Positions 1 through 9,801 of a DNA stretch of 64,000 nt are shown one piece after another (within the stretch, counting starts at the first letter, position 1; the number at the start of each line of letters is the position of its first letter). The notes beneath the pieces were generated by a model, which made no database searches, had not been told where the DNA came from, and saw only the letters and a list, made by a program, of their open reading frames with translations. Made by a program: the position numbers and the translations under genes. The stretch is from contig JAZRUW010000030.1 in the NCBI GenBank assembly GCA_045652745.1, forward strand, positions 62,001 to 126,000, given 5' to 3'. Source of the DNA: RGIG2041 sp045652745 (lineage in GTDB: Bacteria > Bacillota > Clostridia > UBA1381 > UMGS1253).

Positions 1-144
1 CTTGTACTCATTCCGATTTTACTGATTGTCGGCGGCTTTATCTGTCTGGTTATCATGGCGCAGGTGAAAGCAAAAAAGAGACGCCGCTATTTAAGAAGAA
101 AACGTTATCAGAACGCCCAAGAGCGCAAGAACAGAGAAAAATAA
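1..144 (+). CDS. C-terminal end of a membrane protein (partial)
   Basis: The window opens inside an open frame that ends at TAA 142-144. The visible 47 residues are one strongly hydrophobic stretch (about residues 1-20) followed by a very basic cytoplasmic-type tail rich in Lys/Arg. This fits a protein ending in a transmembrane helix with a positive-inside tail. The next gene starts 18 bases later, so the two probably share a transcript. A chain-length or LCP-type envelope protein would suit the polysaccharide neighbourhood, but the fragment is too short to assign a family. Confidence 0.6.
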   Translation, partial: LVLIPILLIVGGFICLVIMAQVKAKKRRRYLRRKRYQNAQERKNREK

Positions 145-162
145 AAAAGGAGGTCGGCGCAG

Positions 163-1395
163 ATGGAAAAGACAATTCTGGACTTTATAAGTTTATTCCG
201 TTGTGCCCTGCACGGTCTTACACCGTCGAAAGCCGACTATGCTATAGAAGAAATCAAAAAATTGGCGGACAGGCACAATGCCTGGCCGCTGATTTTCATG
301 TCTGTTAAAGAAGCGTATGGTGACGAAGAGCCACCTTGTGAAAACTGGGATAAATTACGCAGCACCTTCTTTTTCCAATGCGTAAAAAACATGCAGCACA
401 TGTACGGACTGCGCAAAATCTTATCCGCTCTGGACAAAGCCGGCATCCCCTACGCCATTTTAAAAGGCGAATCTTTGGCCGCATTGTATCCGCATCCCGA
501 GTGTCGCATTTCTTCGGACATCGACTTATATGTGGCTCCCGAAGACGAAAGCCGCACAGTGGATGTATTACTCTCCCGCGGTGTAGAGGTAAGCCCGCGT
601 ATTCCTCATGCACATCATCGGGATTGCAAAAGCAATGCCTGCGGCAAAATTGAATTGCACATACAATGGCAAGGCGATTTGCAAAACGACATTTTATACG
701 GTGGCAAGCTCAAATCCACCGAAGCATTTATCAAGGCCCAAACCGAAGCATTGGGTTCCTTTTACACCCTCGGTGTAAACGACGGCTTATATATGCACTT
801 TGCACATCTGACAACGCATTTTATCGCAGGCGGATTTGGTATACGCTTAATCTCTGATTTGCTTTTATATATTCGAAAATACAAAGATAAGATAGACTGG
901 CAATCTTTTCATACATTTTTAACCGAATTAGGTTATACTATATTTTTTAATGCTTTACTCGGCCTCGGCGTGAAATATCTCGGTTTTGAAAAAGCAGACT
1001 TCCCGGAATTTACCTGCGACTCGGAAACATTGGAGCTGCTGATGGAAGACTGTATCAGCGGCGGTGCTTTCGGTCATGCAGAAACCGGCCGTTTTGAAAC
1101 ACTCGAAGCCGTTTTGACCGAACGCGCAGACGATTATAAAGCTTATAAAAATACTTATCAAGCCGAAAGCAACAAAACCAAACTGAGTTTTTCGGTAAAT
1201 AACATGAAAAACCTATACAACTATGTACGAAAATACAGATGGCTTTTGCCCGTTGCCTATCTCAACCACATCGGCTTCATTTTGAGCAAAGGCATGCAAA
1301 AACTCTTTAAAAAGAAAAAGAATCAACCTACATTCATGCACGAAAATGCGCAAAAACGCATGTTGCTTTTAGAAAAATTAGAAATCAAAAAATGA
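163..1395 (+). CDS. Nucleotidyltransferase family protein (NTP_transf_5 type)
   Basis: 410 residues, resembling the uncharacterised nucleotidyltransferase family found in capsule and exopolysaccharide loci. The fold signature is visible as LKGESL (about residues 100-105) followed by SSDIDLYV (117-124), in which D119 and D121 would bind the catalytic metal. The C-terminal third is helical and basic, without a clear membrane helix. Start ATG 163 follows a strong GGAGG. The gene is convergent with the large minus-strand polysaccharide operon and shares a bidirectional terminator with it, so it is probably functionally related but separately transcribed. The substrate is unknown; transfer of a nucleotidyl or phospho group to a sugar or carrier is inference. 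Confidence 0.75.
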   Translation: MEKTILDFISLFRCALHGLTPSKADYAIEEIKKLADRHNAWPLIFMSVKEAYGDEEPPCENWDKLRSTFFFQCVKNMQHMYGLRKILSALDKAGIPYAILKGESLAALYPHPECRISSDIDLYVAPEDESRTVDVLLSRGVEVSPRIPHAHHRDCKSNACGKIELHIQWQGDLQNDILYGGKLKSTEAFIKAQTEALGSFYTLGVNDGLYMHFAHLTTHFIAGGFGIRLISDLLLYIRKYKDKIDWQSFHTFLTELGYTIFFNALLGLGVKYLGFEKADFPEFTCDSETLELLMEDCISGGAFGHAETGRFETLEAVLTERADDYKAYKNTYQAESNKTKLSFSVNNMKNLYNYVRKYRWLLPVAYLNHIGFILSKGMQKLFKKKKNQPTFMHENAQKRMLLLEKLEIKK

Positions 1396-1422
1396 TGGGA
1401 ACTCACATTCCCATCATTTTTT
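1387..1422. terminator. Bidirectional intrinsic terminator
   Basis: Inverted repeat with arms 1387-1401 and 1408-1422 around a 6-base loop (CTCACA). There is an A-run on the left and a T-run on the right, so it works on both strands. It ends the plus-strand nucleotidyltransferase gene, whose TGA lies in the left arm, and the minus-strand polysaccharide operon. Confidence 0.9.
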
Positions 1423-1425
1423 ATT

Positions 1426-2568
1426 TTAATATTTGCGCCAAACCATACGGTCTACAATACCAGTGTAACTTTGGATAATCTTTACAACCTTTGTAGATAC
1501 ATTTTCGTCTACATAATCCGGTGTCGGAATACCGAGTTCTCCATTTTCGTTCATCGAAACCGCCGTTTCCACAGCCTGCAACACCTGTTTTTCCGTAATG
1601 CCTGCCAAAATGAAATTACCTTTATCCAGGGCCTCCGGTCTTTCCGTACTTGTACGGATACATACTGCCGGAATCGGATTGCCGACCGACAAAAAGAAAC
1701 TGCTCTCTTCCGGAAGCGTACCGCTGTCCGATACAACGCAAAACGCATTCATCTGCAAATGATTGTAATCATGGAAGCCAAGTGGCTGATGCGCAATCAC
1801 TCGACGATCAAACTTAAAGTTTCTCTGTTCAATAAACTTCTTGCTTCGCGGATGGCAGGAATACAAAATCGGCATATCATACTTTTCCGCTAATGCGTTG
1901 ATTGCATTCATTAAACTAAAGAAGTTTTCTTCGGAATCAATATTTTCCTCACGATGCGCCGAAAGCAAGATATACTTTCCGGCCTGCAAACCGAGTGTAT
2001 CCAAGATTTTGCTTGCACGAATAGATTCTAAATTTTTATGCAAAACTTCTGCCATTGGCGAACCGACTACATACGTGCGTTCTTTCGCAACGCTGGATGC
2101 ATTCAAATAACGGCGTGCATGCTCGCTATAACACAAGTTTACATCCGAAATAATGTCCACTATACGGCGGTTTGTTTCCTCCGGCAAACATTCATCAAAG
2201 CAACGGTTTCCGGCTTCCATATGGAAAATCGGAATATGCAGGCGCTTTGCACCAATAACGGAAAGACAAGAATTGGTATCCCCGAGCACAAAAACAGCAT
2301 CCGGCTTTTCTTTCACCATCAACGCATAGGATTTTGCAATAATATTACCCATGGTCTCACCAAGGTCTGCACCGACCGCATCCAAATAATAATCCGGTGC
2401 GCGCAATCCCAAATCATCAAAAAAGACCTGGTTTAATGTGTAGTCCCAGTTTTGGCCCGTATGCACCAAAATCTGATTAAAATATCTGTCGCACGCCTTG
2501 ATGCACTCGCTCAAGCGAATAATTTCCGGACGCGTTCCGACAATGGTCATCACTTTCAATTTTTCCAT
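1426..2568 (-). CDS. capG: UDP-N-acetylglucosamine 2-epimerase family, CapG/FnlC-like
   Basis: 380 residues from ATG 2568, chosen over an upstream in-frame TTG because GGAGG sits 9 bases before it. The protein has the GTRPE motif (11-15) and the non-hydrolysing 2-epimerase layout with an EAGN-type active-site segment. It is the last gene of the polysaccharide operon, directly after CapF- and CapE-like genes. In Staphylococcus and Pseudomonas this trio converts UDP-GlcNAc to UDP-N-acetyl-L-fucosamine, and CapG performs the last 2-epimerisation. The three-gene context makes this role more likely than UDP-ManNAc formation. The gene ends next to the shared terminator. Confidence 0.9.
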   Translation of the reverse strand: MEKLKVMTIVGTRPEIIRLSECIKACDRYFNQILVHTGQNWDYTLNQVFFDDLGLRAPDYYLDAVGADLGETMGNIIAKSYALMVKEKPDAVFVLGDTNSCLSVIGAKRLHIPIFHMEAGNRCFDECLPEETNRRIVDIISDVNLCYSEHARRYLNASSVAKERTYVVGSPMAEVLHKNLESIRASKILDTLGLQAGKYILLSAHREENIDSEENFFSLMNAINALAEKYDMPILYSCHPRSKKFIEQRNFKFDRRVIAHQPLGFHDYNHLQMNAFCVVSDSGTLPEESSFFLSVGNPIPAVCIRTSTERPEALDKGNFILAGITEKQVLQAVETAVSMNENGELGIPTPDYVDENVSTKVVKIIQSYTGIVDRMVWRKY

Positions 2569-2589
2569 AACCGCAATCCTCCAAACCAA

Positions 2590-3732
2590 TTAAACCTCTA
2601 AAAAATATGTATCCGGTCGTTCCGGGTCAAAACACTCATTGCACCACATTACCGTTACCATATCCGTATCGCCGAGATTTTCAATATTGTGCGTATAACC
2701 GCACGGAATATCCACAACCTCCAATTTATCTCCGCTCACATAATACTCAATGATATCATTAGCATCTATCTTACGAAAACGGATAACCCCCTTCCCCGAA
2801 ACAACCAAAAATTTCTCATTTTTTGTGTGATGCCAATGGTTGCCCTTGACAATACCGGGCTTGGACACATTCACAGAAACTTGTCCCCGTTCCTGTGTAC
2901 GGATAAACTCCGTAAAAGAACCGCGCGCATCCACATTCATCTTCAGCGGATAGGAAAACGCATCTTCAGGCAAATACGAAAGATAGGTGCTGTAAAGTTT
3001 CTTTTCAAATCCATCCTCAAATTTCGGCAACCCTTTGCTTTCGCGGCTATCTTTAAAAGACTGTATCAGCTCCGCAATTTTTCCAAGCGTTACTGTATGC
3101 ACCATCGGTACATATGCATATGCCTCCTGCATATGCGCCTTACCTTGCAATGCCAAAAGCATTTCAGCAACCAAGTCGTCAACATACACCAAATTCAATG
3201 TCACCGATGGGTCATTGACTTGAATCGGCAACCCATGGGCTACATTGTGGCAAAACGTTGCAATTACGCTGTTATAGTTTGGTCTGCACCATTTGCCGAA
3301 CAAATTCGGAAGACGGTATACAAGCACCCTGGCACCCGTGCGTTTTGCGTAGTCAAACATCAAATCCTCACCGGCTTTTTTGCTTCTGCCGTACGGATTG
3401 TCAAGTGCCGCCTGAATGGAAGAGGAAATCATCACTGGGCATTTATTGTTATACTTCTCCAATTTCCCAAGCAGCACGGATGTGAAACCAAAGTTCCCCT
3501 CCATAAATTCGGCTTCCGTTTCCGGACGATTGACACCGGCAAGATGAAACACAAAGTCCGCTTCCTTGCAATAGCCATCCAAAATCGCCGCATCGCCATC
3601 TATATCGTATTCAAAAATCTCCAAATCACTGTCAATCGGCGTGGTTTTGTCCTTGCCGTCCCTGATATTTTTCAATGTCGCAACAAGGTTTTTTCCGACA
3701 AATCCCTTTGCGCCGGTGATTAAAATTTTCAT
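2590..3732 (-). CDS. capF: CapF-like bifunctional reductase with cupin domain
   Basis: 380 residues. The N-terminal part is a short-chain dehydrogenase with the dinucleotide-binding motif TGAKGFVG (6-13) and a YxxxK pair (Y114, K118). The C-terminal part (about 265-380) is a cupin with the metal-ligand run HWHH (299-302), E306 and H348. This fusion is diagnostic for CapF/FnlB, which in UDP-L-FucNAc synthesis epimerises C3 and then reduces C4 with NADPH to give UDP-N-acetyl-L-talosamine. Start and upstream capE stop are directly adjacent, which indicates translational coupling. Confidence 0.93.
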   Translation of the reverse strand: MKILITGAKGFVGKNLVATLKNIRDGKDKTTPIDSDLEIFEYDIDGDAAILDGYCKEADFVFHLAGVNRPETEAEFMEGNFGFTSVLLGKLEKYNNKCPVMISSSIQAALDNPYGRSKKAGEDLMFDYAKRTGARVLVYRLPNLFGKWCRPNYNSVIATFCHNVAHGLPIQVNDPSVTLNLVYVDDLVAEMLLALQGKAHMQEAYAYVPMVHTVTLGKIAELIQSFKDSRESKGLPKFEDGFEKKLYSTYLSYLPEDAFSYPLKMNVDARGSFTEFIRTQERGQVSVNVSKPGIVKGNHWHHTKNEKFLVVSGKGVIRFRKIDANDIIEYYVSGDKLEVVDIPCGYTHNIENLGDTDMVTVMWCNECFDPERPDTYFLEV

Positions 3733-4773
3733 TTATTTTGCCTCCCAAGCCGCAATTTCATCACGGATGTATTGCAAAGTCAAAAGTTTTTGCTTAACTT
3801 CCTCAACCGAAAGCAAAGCCGTGTTATTGGAGTTAAACTCCGTAAGCGGATTGCGCTCCACATCACCCGTTTTAAAATACTTATCGTAATTTAAATCACG
3901 CTTGTCCGCCGGCACACGATAAAAATCTCCCATATCAATTGCACCTGCGCACTCTTCGTTTGTAAGAAGTGTTTCGTACATCTTCTCGCCGTGGCGAATG
4001 CCGATAACCTTGATTTCATTATCTGCGTTAAACAGTTCTTTCACCGCCTGCGCAAGCACTTCAATCGTACATGCCGGTGCTTTTTGCACCATAATATCAC
4101 CGCTTGCAGCATTTGCAAACGCAAATAACACAAGTTCTACCGCCTCCTCAAGGCTCATGATAAATCGTGTCATATTCGGCTCGGTCACAGTCAATGGTTG
4201 TCCTGCTTTAATCTGATCAATAAACAGCGGAATAACACTGCCGCGTGAGCACATAACATTGCCGTAGCGCGTGCAACAAATCAGCGTCTTATCCGGGTCT
4301 ACCGTACGAGATTTTGCTACAACAACCTTTTCCATCATCGCTTTACTTGTACCCATGGCATTGACCGGATACGCCGCCTTGTCGGTAGAAAGACATATAA
4401 CCTTGCTTACACCTGCCTCAATGGCTGCATTAAGCACATTATCCGTACCGAGCACATTCGTCTTTACGGCTTCAACAGGAAAAAATTCACACGAAGGCAC
4501 CTGCTTTAATGCCGCTGCATGGAAAATATAATCCACGCCGTGCATCGCATTCTTCACGCTTGCCAAATCGCGCACATCACCAATGTAAAACTTGATTTTG
4601 CTGCTGGCTTCCGGATATTTCACCTGATATTCGTGGCGCATATCATCTTGCTTTTTCTCGTCGCGCGAGAAAATACGAATCTCTCCTATATCCGTATCCA
4701 GAAAACGGTTTAACACCGCATTGCCGAACGAACCCGTTCCACCCGTAATCAGTAAGGTTTTGTTTTTAAACAT
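3733..4773 (-). CDS. capE: CapE-like UDP-GlcNAc 4,6-dehydratase / 5-epimerase
   Basis: 346-residue extended short-chain dehydrogenase with nucleotide motif TGGTGSFG (10-17) and the STDK segment (129-132). Where most relatives have YxxxK, this protein has MxxxK (M140, K144), the replacement typical of CapE and FlaA1-class inverting dehydratases. It should catalyse the first step from UDP-GlcNAc to UDP-L-FucNAc: dehydration at C4/C6 with C5 epimerisation. It heads the capE-capF-capG subcluster. Product assignment rests on that order; a PseB-like role is unlikely without pse partner genes. Confidence 0.92.
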   Translation of the reverse strand: MFKNKTLLITGGTGSFGNAVLNRFLDTDIGEIRIFSRDEKKQDDMRHEYQVKYPEASSKIKFYIGDVRDLASVKNAMHGVDYIFHAAALKQVPSCEFFPVEAVKTNVLGTDNVLNAAIEAGVSKVICLSTDKAAYPVNAMGTSKAMMEKVVVAKSRTVDPDKTLICCTRYGNVMCSRGSVIPLFIDQIKAGQPLTVTEPNMTRFIMSLEEAVELVLFAFANAASGDIMVQKAPACTIEVLAQAVKELFNADNEIKVIGIRHGEKMYETLLTNEECAGAIDMGDFYRVPADKRDLNYDKYFKTGDVERNPLTEFNSNNTALLSVEEVKQKLLTLQYIRDEIAAWEAK

Positions 4774-4787
4774 CTTTTATCTCCCCC

Positions 4788-5939
4788 TTATATATTGAAC
4801 TCTAATAAATTTTTTAACTCTTTTCCAAATATATCATCCAGCGTGTTCAGAAACTCCGACGCATCAAATTCCGACTCCAAATCTAATTGTTTGATGGTTT
4901 GTGCGACCGCTTCAGCATCCGCCGAGGAATAAAACGCAATGTGCGGACAAAGCGATGATTCCGTCAAACACTCAATTTTTTGTGCCACAATTCTCAAATT
5001 ATTTCCCAAATAAACCAATAATTTTGACGGAAAGGTGTGATCCGCCGACTCCATATTTGTTTCATCATACTTATGCGTACTCAGCGCTATATCGCACTTT
5101 TGTAATACCGCATAATATTCATTTCCTTCTAAGCGCCCCAAAAACCGTGCACATTCATATCCTTTATTTTCATTTAATATCTGCACCTGTTTTCGAAGCT
5201 TTTCTACTTCCTCCTCAGTTCCGAATCCCAAAATATCCAATCTGTACCTCTCATCTAAATACTGCATTGTTTCGATCGCTAACTCCGCAGCACCACGATA
5301 ACTCTCAATCACACCGGCATACACAAGGCGAATGTATTCACCATTCGGCTTGGCAAGTTTGGGATATGTACTGTAATTCCCGTAAGAAACTATTTTTTGC
5401 TTTTCTTTCGGCAGTTTTTTTGCCAAAACATCATTGACACACAAATAGCTGTCCGCATACTCAAAGAAATCCCATTCTTGTTTTTTAAACTTTTTTGCAC
5501 TTTCTGTAACAGAGGAATATACATCTTCAATTTCCAGTATAAATTTCTTTTTAAAATATTTTGTTGCAAACCTCAAAACCGGCGCATAAAAAAGTGAATG
5601 ATATACCAAAAGCACATCCTGTCTTTTCACAAAAAACAAAATATACAAAAGCAGTTGAAACCGAAGCCAAACAACGTTTAACTTTCGTGCTAGCGCACCG
5701 GCAGCACGAAAACTTGAAAGGTATCGAATCGTTCGTTTTTCGGTTACATTCACTTTTTTCCCAAAAAACAAATGTCCCTTACATACAGATGCCGCACTTA
5801 CCAATCGAACCTGCACGCCGATTTGCTCCAGTTTATCCGCTACATATTCAATTTTACTAAAACACGACGGAAATACCGTAAGTTTATCTCGTTGTGCCTC
5901 CGCCACATAATATCCTAAATAATGCACGGTCTTTTTCAT
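4788..5939 (-). CDS. Glycosyltransferase, GT4-like (GT-B fold)
   Basis: 383 residues. The overall pattern is GT-B: an N-terminal Rossmann-like half with two hydrophobic segments near residues 90-115 that may associate with the membrane, and a C-terminal half with a YAGVIESYRG-type hinge and a DILGFG strand that resemble family 4 transferases. It has no signal peptide, so it should act at the cytoplasmic face on the undecaprenyl-linked repeat unit. It lies between the flippase gene and capE in the operon. Donor and acceptor sugars cannot be read from the sequence. Confidence 0.75.
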   Translation of the reverse strand: MKKTVHYLGYYVAEAQRDKLTVFPSCFSKIEYVADKLEQIGVQVRLVSAASVCKGHLFFGKKVNVTEKRTIRYLSSFRAAGALARKLNVVWLRFQLLLYILFFVKRQDVLLVYHSLFYAPVLRFATKYFKKKFILEIEDVYSSVTESAKKFKKQEWDFFEYADSYLCVNDVLAKKLPKEKQKIVSYGNYSTYPKLAKPNGEYIRLVYAGVIESYRGAAELAIETMQYLDERYRLDILGFGTEEEVEKLRKQVQILNENKGYECARFLGRLEGNEYYAVLQKCDIALSTHKYDETNMESADHTFPSKLLVYLGNNLRIVAQKIECLTESSLCPHIAFYSSADAEAVAQTIKQLDLESEFDASEFLNTLDDIFGKELKNLLEFNI

Positions 5940-5952
5940 AGAATCACCCGAA

Positions 5953-7491
5953 TTATCGTTTAATTAACTTGCGTTTAATTTTATTAAATGTCCCCAGAAA
6001 CAAAGCCTTTTCATCTGCATTCATATACAAAAGCCATACAGCCGCCATGTAAACAACGCCAACAACGCCGCCCTTAATTACGAAATGCAATAAATTAGGG
6101 CTTGGCAAGTAGTGTTGCAGCGCAAATCCCGCAGCCATACAAATCACACCGGGCAGAATCATTTTCAACTGACAATTTTTATAAAAATTCCACATATCTA
6201 AATGCAGAACGCGAGCGTAAATGATATGTCCAATAACAATATGCCCCAAAACCATACCGATAAAAATAGAAATTCCTGCGCCTAATGCACCCATCTTCGG
6301 AACCAATGTTAGCGATAAAATCACATTTACGACTGCTGTTGTGCCAAACGCCAGTGTTCGCACTTTTAACTGATTCTCTGCCCAACTCAAAGTGCCTGCA
6401 ACATCTAATGTGCGAAGAATATACGATGGCGCAACCATCAACACTGCCACATAATAGGCAGACTGATATCCCTCACCCAACCACAAACTTACAAATTCAT
6501 AGCCCATAGAGATAAAGATAAATACAATCAATGCAATTACCAGCAACTGTATTCTACCAACACGCAACATTAAGGCATTGATTCGGGTGCGGTCATCTCC
6601 ATCCGCAGTAGAAAGGCGGAATACTTTTGGCAAAAACAAGTTGTTTAGCGCATTGGCAAATGTCCACACATATCCCTCTATGGTATTAGCAACTGCAAAA
6701 ATCGAAACAGCCGCCGTCCCTGCAAGCGCACCGATTATCGTAGGCTCAATATTAAATACAAAACGCTCCGCAATCGTGATAATCAACATCCAGATTGAAA
6801 ACGAGAAGACTTCCTTCAGCAGCTTTTTATCAAAAAATCTCCAGTTTATCCTCACGCCAATCTTTTTTCGTATGTAAAGAAATCTATATATGTACACGCA
6901 AAAATGTATGCCTACATTTACAATGACTAATGCATACAAGCCGAATCCTAAAGACAGTGCCACAATCATACAAACCACAATCGTAGCTTTGCCAAACAGA
7001 TCACTAATCTTTTGAACTCCAAAACGCTCATATGCCGTTAAAACACCAGAAAATGTCGTACACGGAAACGAGATAAGCGTAAATGCTCCCATGATTACAA
7101 AAACCACTCTGAATTTTTCCATTTCATCCGGCGAAAACTTCCCAAAAATTTGTCCCAAAAATCCAAAGCAGACTGCAAGACTAATCAATATAACTGCGTC
7201 AATGGCTAAATATATTTTATATACCATTCCAAGTAATTTTTCAACTTTTTCTTCTTTTCCTTCAGCACGATACTTAGAAATGAAACGACTAATCGCAGCT
7301 CCAAGTCCGAAATCCATCGTGAAATAGGAAACAAAAGCCACTGCAGCACTATACAGACCATAATTAGACTGTCCGATACATTTGAGCATCCACGGCGTAT
7401 AAATTAAACCGGACAGTATATTAAACGCAATCGCTATATATGAAACAATTGCACCGCATTTAATTTGTCTTGAAGCATCCCTGTTTTTCAT
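5953..7491 (-). CDS. Wzx-type polysaccharide flippase
   Basis: 512 residues with about 12-14 hydrophobic helices spread over the whole length, and the N-terminal segment typical of the polysaccharide transporter (MOP/Wzx) family. It should flip the lipid-linked repeat unit from the cytoplasmic to the outer face of the membrane for Wzy-type polymerisation. The start overlaps the stop of the upstream FrhB-like gene (ATGA). It is the only flippase in the locus and the natural partner of the EpsG-type polymerase four genes upstream. Confidence 0.92.
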   Translation of the reverse strand: MKNRDASRQIKCGAIVSYIAIAFNILSGLIYTPWMLKCIGQSNYGLYSAAVAFVSYFTMDFGLGAAISRFISKYRAEGKEEKVEKLLGMVYKIYLAIDAVILISLAVCFGFLGQIFGKFSPDEMEKFRVVFVIMGAFTLISFPCTTFSGVLTAYERFGVQKISDLFGKATIVVCMIVALSLGFGLYALVIVNVGIHFCVYIYRFLYIRKKIGVRINWRFFDKKLLKEVFSFSIWMLIITIAERFVFNIEPTIIGALAGTAAVSIFAVANTIEGYVWTFANALNNLFLPKVFRLSTADGDDRTRINALMLRVGRIQLLVIALIVFIFISMGYEFVSLWLGEGYQSAYYVAVLMVAPSYILRTLDVAGTLSWAENQLKVRTLAFGTTAVVNVILSLTLVPKMGALGAGISIFIGMVLGHIVIGHIIYARVLHLDMWNFYKNCQLKMILPGVICMAAGFALQHYLPSPNLLHFVIKGGVVGVVYMAAVWLLYMNADEKALFLGTFNKIKRKLIKR

Positions 7492-8633
7492 TCTATCCCC
7501 TTTTTATCCAATAACCGTCTTTTGATTGCGCGCGCATAAAGAACAATTTTCCCCGGCAAGATTCTTTTTAAAGTATATTTTTTCATCAAAGCTGAAAAAT
7601 CCATTGTCTCTATTTCTTTAAAAAACTTTTTTCTGCAGCAAGGTGCCATTTTCTTGCCATTTAACCTCTCGTGGCTGAGCAGCGTTTTTCTTAAATCCAA
7701 CTGTATTTTTTTTGTGGATATTTTTTCAAAAAGCGCTTCTCCTCTGCTAGTGTTAATAAATACGGTAGATACTCCGCAGTCCTTTTCTTGCTGCGTAAGA
7801 TTTCCTATAAAATCCGCAAGTGTAATATCCGAGACCCTCTGTTGCGTTGCATAGATGCACTGATGACAACTTTCCGAGACAGACAATCCGCTTGCAAACC
7901 ACAAACCAATATTTTCTCCGTAAGAAGGCGTCGTTGAAGAAGAACCATCCTCATACAAAACCTTTAACATACTCCGGTCGTAACCGGCACTTTTATCACG
8001 AAAATTCACCGAAATCGGACTCACATTCCGAACGCTTTCCAGATGCTTTAAATAGCGATCAAACACCTTTTTTGAACTGACACCGTGACAAACAAAATCT
8101 ACCATAAATAGCGCTTCATACGATTTTCTTAAAGAATTTTTTAATGCAGCATTTTGACAAGGTGTTCCGATAAACAAAACCGTTGCCCCCGCCTCGAGTT
8201 TATCCTTTATGTCCGTATAGCATCCTGACATAAAACTACCAAGATACTTAGATCCACGAAACTGCTTTGCCTCTTCAACCGTTTTTGCACAATTGTGGCG
8301 CACCGACAAACCGTCCCATATCGCACCGTACGCAAAGCCGCCTATCGAAATAACATATTCAGCCAATGCCGATGCGATACCGCCCGAGGTGCTGAATTTT
8401 GCTTCCTCTTGCGATGTGCGGACTGCCTTATAGGCCTTAAATATTGCCTTCGATGATGCCGGCGTATTGATAGGACATATACGCTGACACAACCCACACT
8501 TTACACAATTTTGCGTGTCTACGCAATGTTTTAAAAAACCATTCTTATCGTATTCGATGTGTATACACTGTTTAGGACAGATATCAGTGCACATACCACA
8601 TCCCGTACACTTTTCCGGTAAACATACCTGCAT
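7488..8633 (-). CDS. FrhB-like 4Fe-4S protein of polysaccharide loci
   Basis: 381 residues from ATG 8633, preceded by GGAGG 8 bases away; an upstream in-frame GTG lacks this signal. Two ferredoxin-type clusters are visible: C9/C12/C15/C19 and C43/C46/C49/C53. The rest resembles the beta subunit of coenzyme F420 hydrogenase/dehydrogenase, an FAD-binding family. Such proteins often sit beside polysaccharide pyruvyl transferases, as here, where the adjacent upstream gene encodes one. A redox step on a sugar or sugar substituent is likely, but the reaction is not established. The stop overlaps the start of the flippase gene. Confidence 0.85.
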   Translation of the reverse strand: MQVCLPEKCTGCGMCTDICPKQCIHIEYDKNGFLKHCVDTQNCVKCGLCQRICPINTPASSKAIFKAYKAVRTSQEEAKFSTSGGIASALAEYVISIGGFAYGAIWDGLSVRHNCAKTVEEAKQFRGSKYLGSFMSGCYTDIKDKLEAGATVLFIGTPCQNAALKNSLRKSYEALFMVDFVCHGVSSKKVFDRYLKHLESVRNVSPISVNFRDKSAGYDRSMLKVLYEDGSSSTTPSYGENIGLWFASGLSVSESCHQCIYATQQRVSDITLADFIGNLTQQEKDCGVSTVFINTSRGEALFEKISTKKIQLDLRKTLLSHERLNGKKMAPCCRKKFFKEIETMDFSALMKKYTLKRILPGKIVLYARAIKRRLLDKKGIE

Positions 8634-8652
8634 ACCTTTCACCTCCAAAATC

Positions 8653-9801
8653 TCAGTCCACACAAGACGCAGACAATATCTCCTGTAGGTACAATGTATC
8701 TCTTTCTCTTCTTTTCGCCAACAATCTATGCGCTTTTGAAAAGTCCATCTTCAGCATATCTTCCGTAATTGTGCCATCTTCGTCAATAATACGATCCCGC
8801 AACTCTAGCTCCCCCAAAATGGTATACAGCCTGGAATTCATTCCATTTTTCTCCGAATCTGCAAAACGCAATAGCGAGAAAAACGGCACACCCAAATTTA
8901 GCGAAAACGCTGTAGCATGGAAGGAATCCGTTAAAACATAGGCTGCATTTTTAATCAACCCCACAAATTCCGCCGGATCGGCATCAAATACCTTTTCATC
9001 ATTCCCTGCATACTCCCTTGCAACATACGGAAAACAAACAATCGGCAACCCTGTCAATTTTTTCAATTCTTCTTTTACGCGCCCGATATAGTCACGCTCA
9101 CCAAAAAGGTAACATAAAATATAAGATTTTTCTTCCTTTTCCGTAACCGCAATTTCTTCCCATTGCTCTTTGGTCAAAAGCAACGTTGGATCCAAAACTA
9201 CCTGTGGTCGTGTACCGGTAAGCATTTCGACCAAATCTGCTCCCTCGTTTTCTCTAACGGAAATATGCGAAAGTTTTTTGAGATTCTTTTTTAAAAATTC
9301 GCCCTGCTTTTCCGTTACTGATGCCACACCAATACTGGATGCATACGAAACTACCTCTCGATTTTCCGGTACAAAATCGCCAAAATAAAAACCATTGTCA
9401 CAATACAAATTCGGATTCCATATCTGGTCACTGCCACAAATGTACGTATCATAAACCGGCGGATTCTCTACGTACTGATTGTAATGGGTATATCCTGTTT
9501 GATAAATGTCTAAATTCCGTCTTAAAAACGCTTGAAACTTAGCGCTCCGCAACATGCTTCTTTCTGCATCGCTGCGCACCGCACGCCGGCGTTTCATATA
9601 CCCAAACGGATTTTTCGCCAATGCTAATATGTTGCGTATCTTACCCTTCATCCGCTTGCGCTTAGACGGAACATGCAAAAAATCATCTGAAATCAGTTCG
9701 CATTCATACCCAAAACTTTTAATACATGTCTGCAAGGCATAAGCCTGTAGCATACCACCGTAGTTTTCACCATAATATGTAATCAATCCAACTTTTTTCA
9801 T
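8653..9801 (-). CDS. Polysaccharide pyruvyl transferase family protein
   Basis: 382 residues of the CsaB/WcaK family. The start has the family-typical GLITYYGENYGGMLQAYAL pattern and the centre carries YICGSDQIWNP, both characteristic of this group. The family transfers pyruvate from phosphoenolpyruvate to sugar hydroxyls as a ketal, adding negative charge; some relatives in FrhB-linked pairs may do other chemistry. It overlaps the upstream glycosyltransferase stop by ATGA and precedes the FrhB-like gene by 19 bases, so the two are tightly co-expressed. Confidence 0.87.
   Translation of the reverse strand: MKKVGLITYYGENYGGMLQAYALQTCIKSFGYECELISDDFLHVPSKRKRMKGKIRNILALAKNPFGYMKRRRAVRSDAERSMLRSAKFQAFLRRNLDIYQTGYTHYNQYVENPPVYDTYICGSDQIWNPNLYCDNGFYFGDFVPENREVVSYASSIGVASVTEKQGEFLKKNLKKLSHISVRENEGADLVEMLTGTRPQVVLDPTLLLTKEQWEEIAVTEKEEKSYILCYLFGERDYIGRVKEELKKLTGLPIVCFPYVAREYAGNDEKVFDADPAEFVGLIKNAAYVLTDSFHATAFSLNLGVPFFSLLRFADSEKNGMNSRLYTILGELELRDRIIDEDGTITEDMLKMDFSKAHRLLAKRRERDTLYLQEILSASCVD

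Noticed and set aside
3733..4773. PseB of the pseudaminic acid pathway
   Set aside because: No pseC, pseH, pseG, pseI or pseF candidates nearby, whereas CapF- and CapG-like genes follow immediately.
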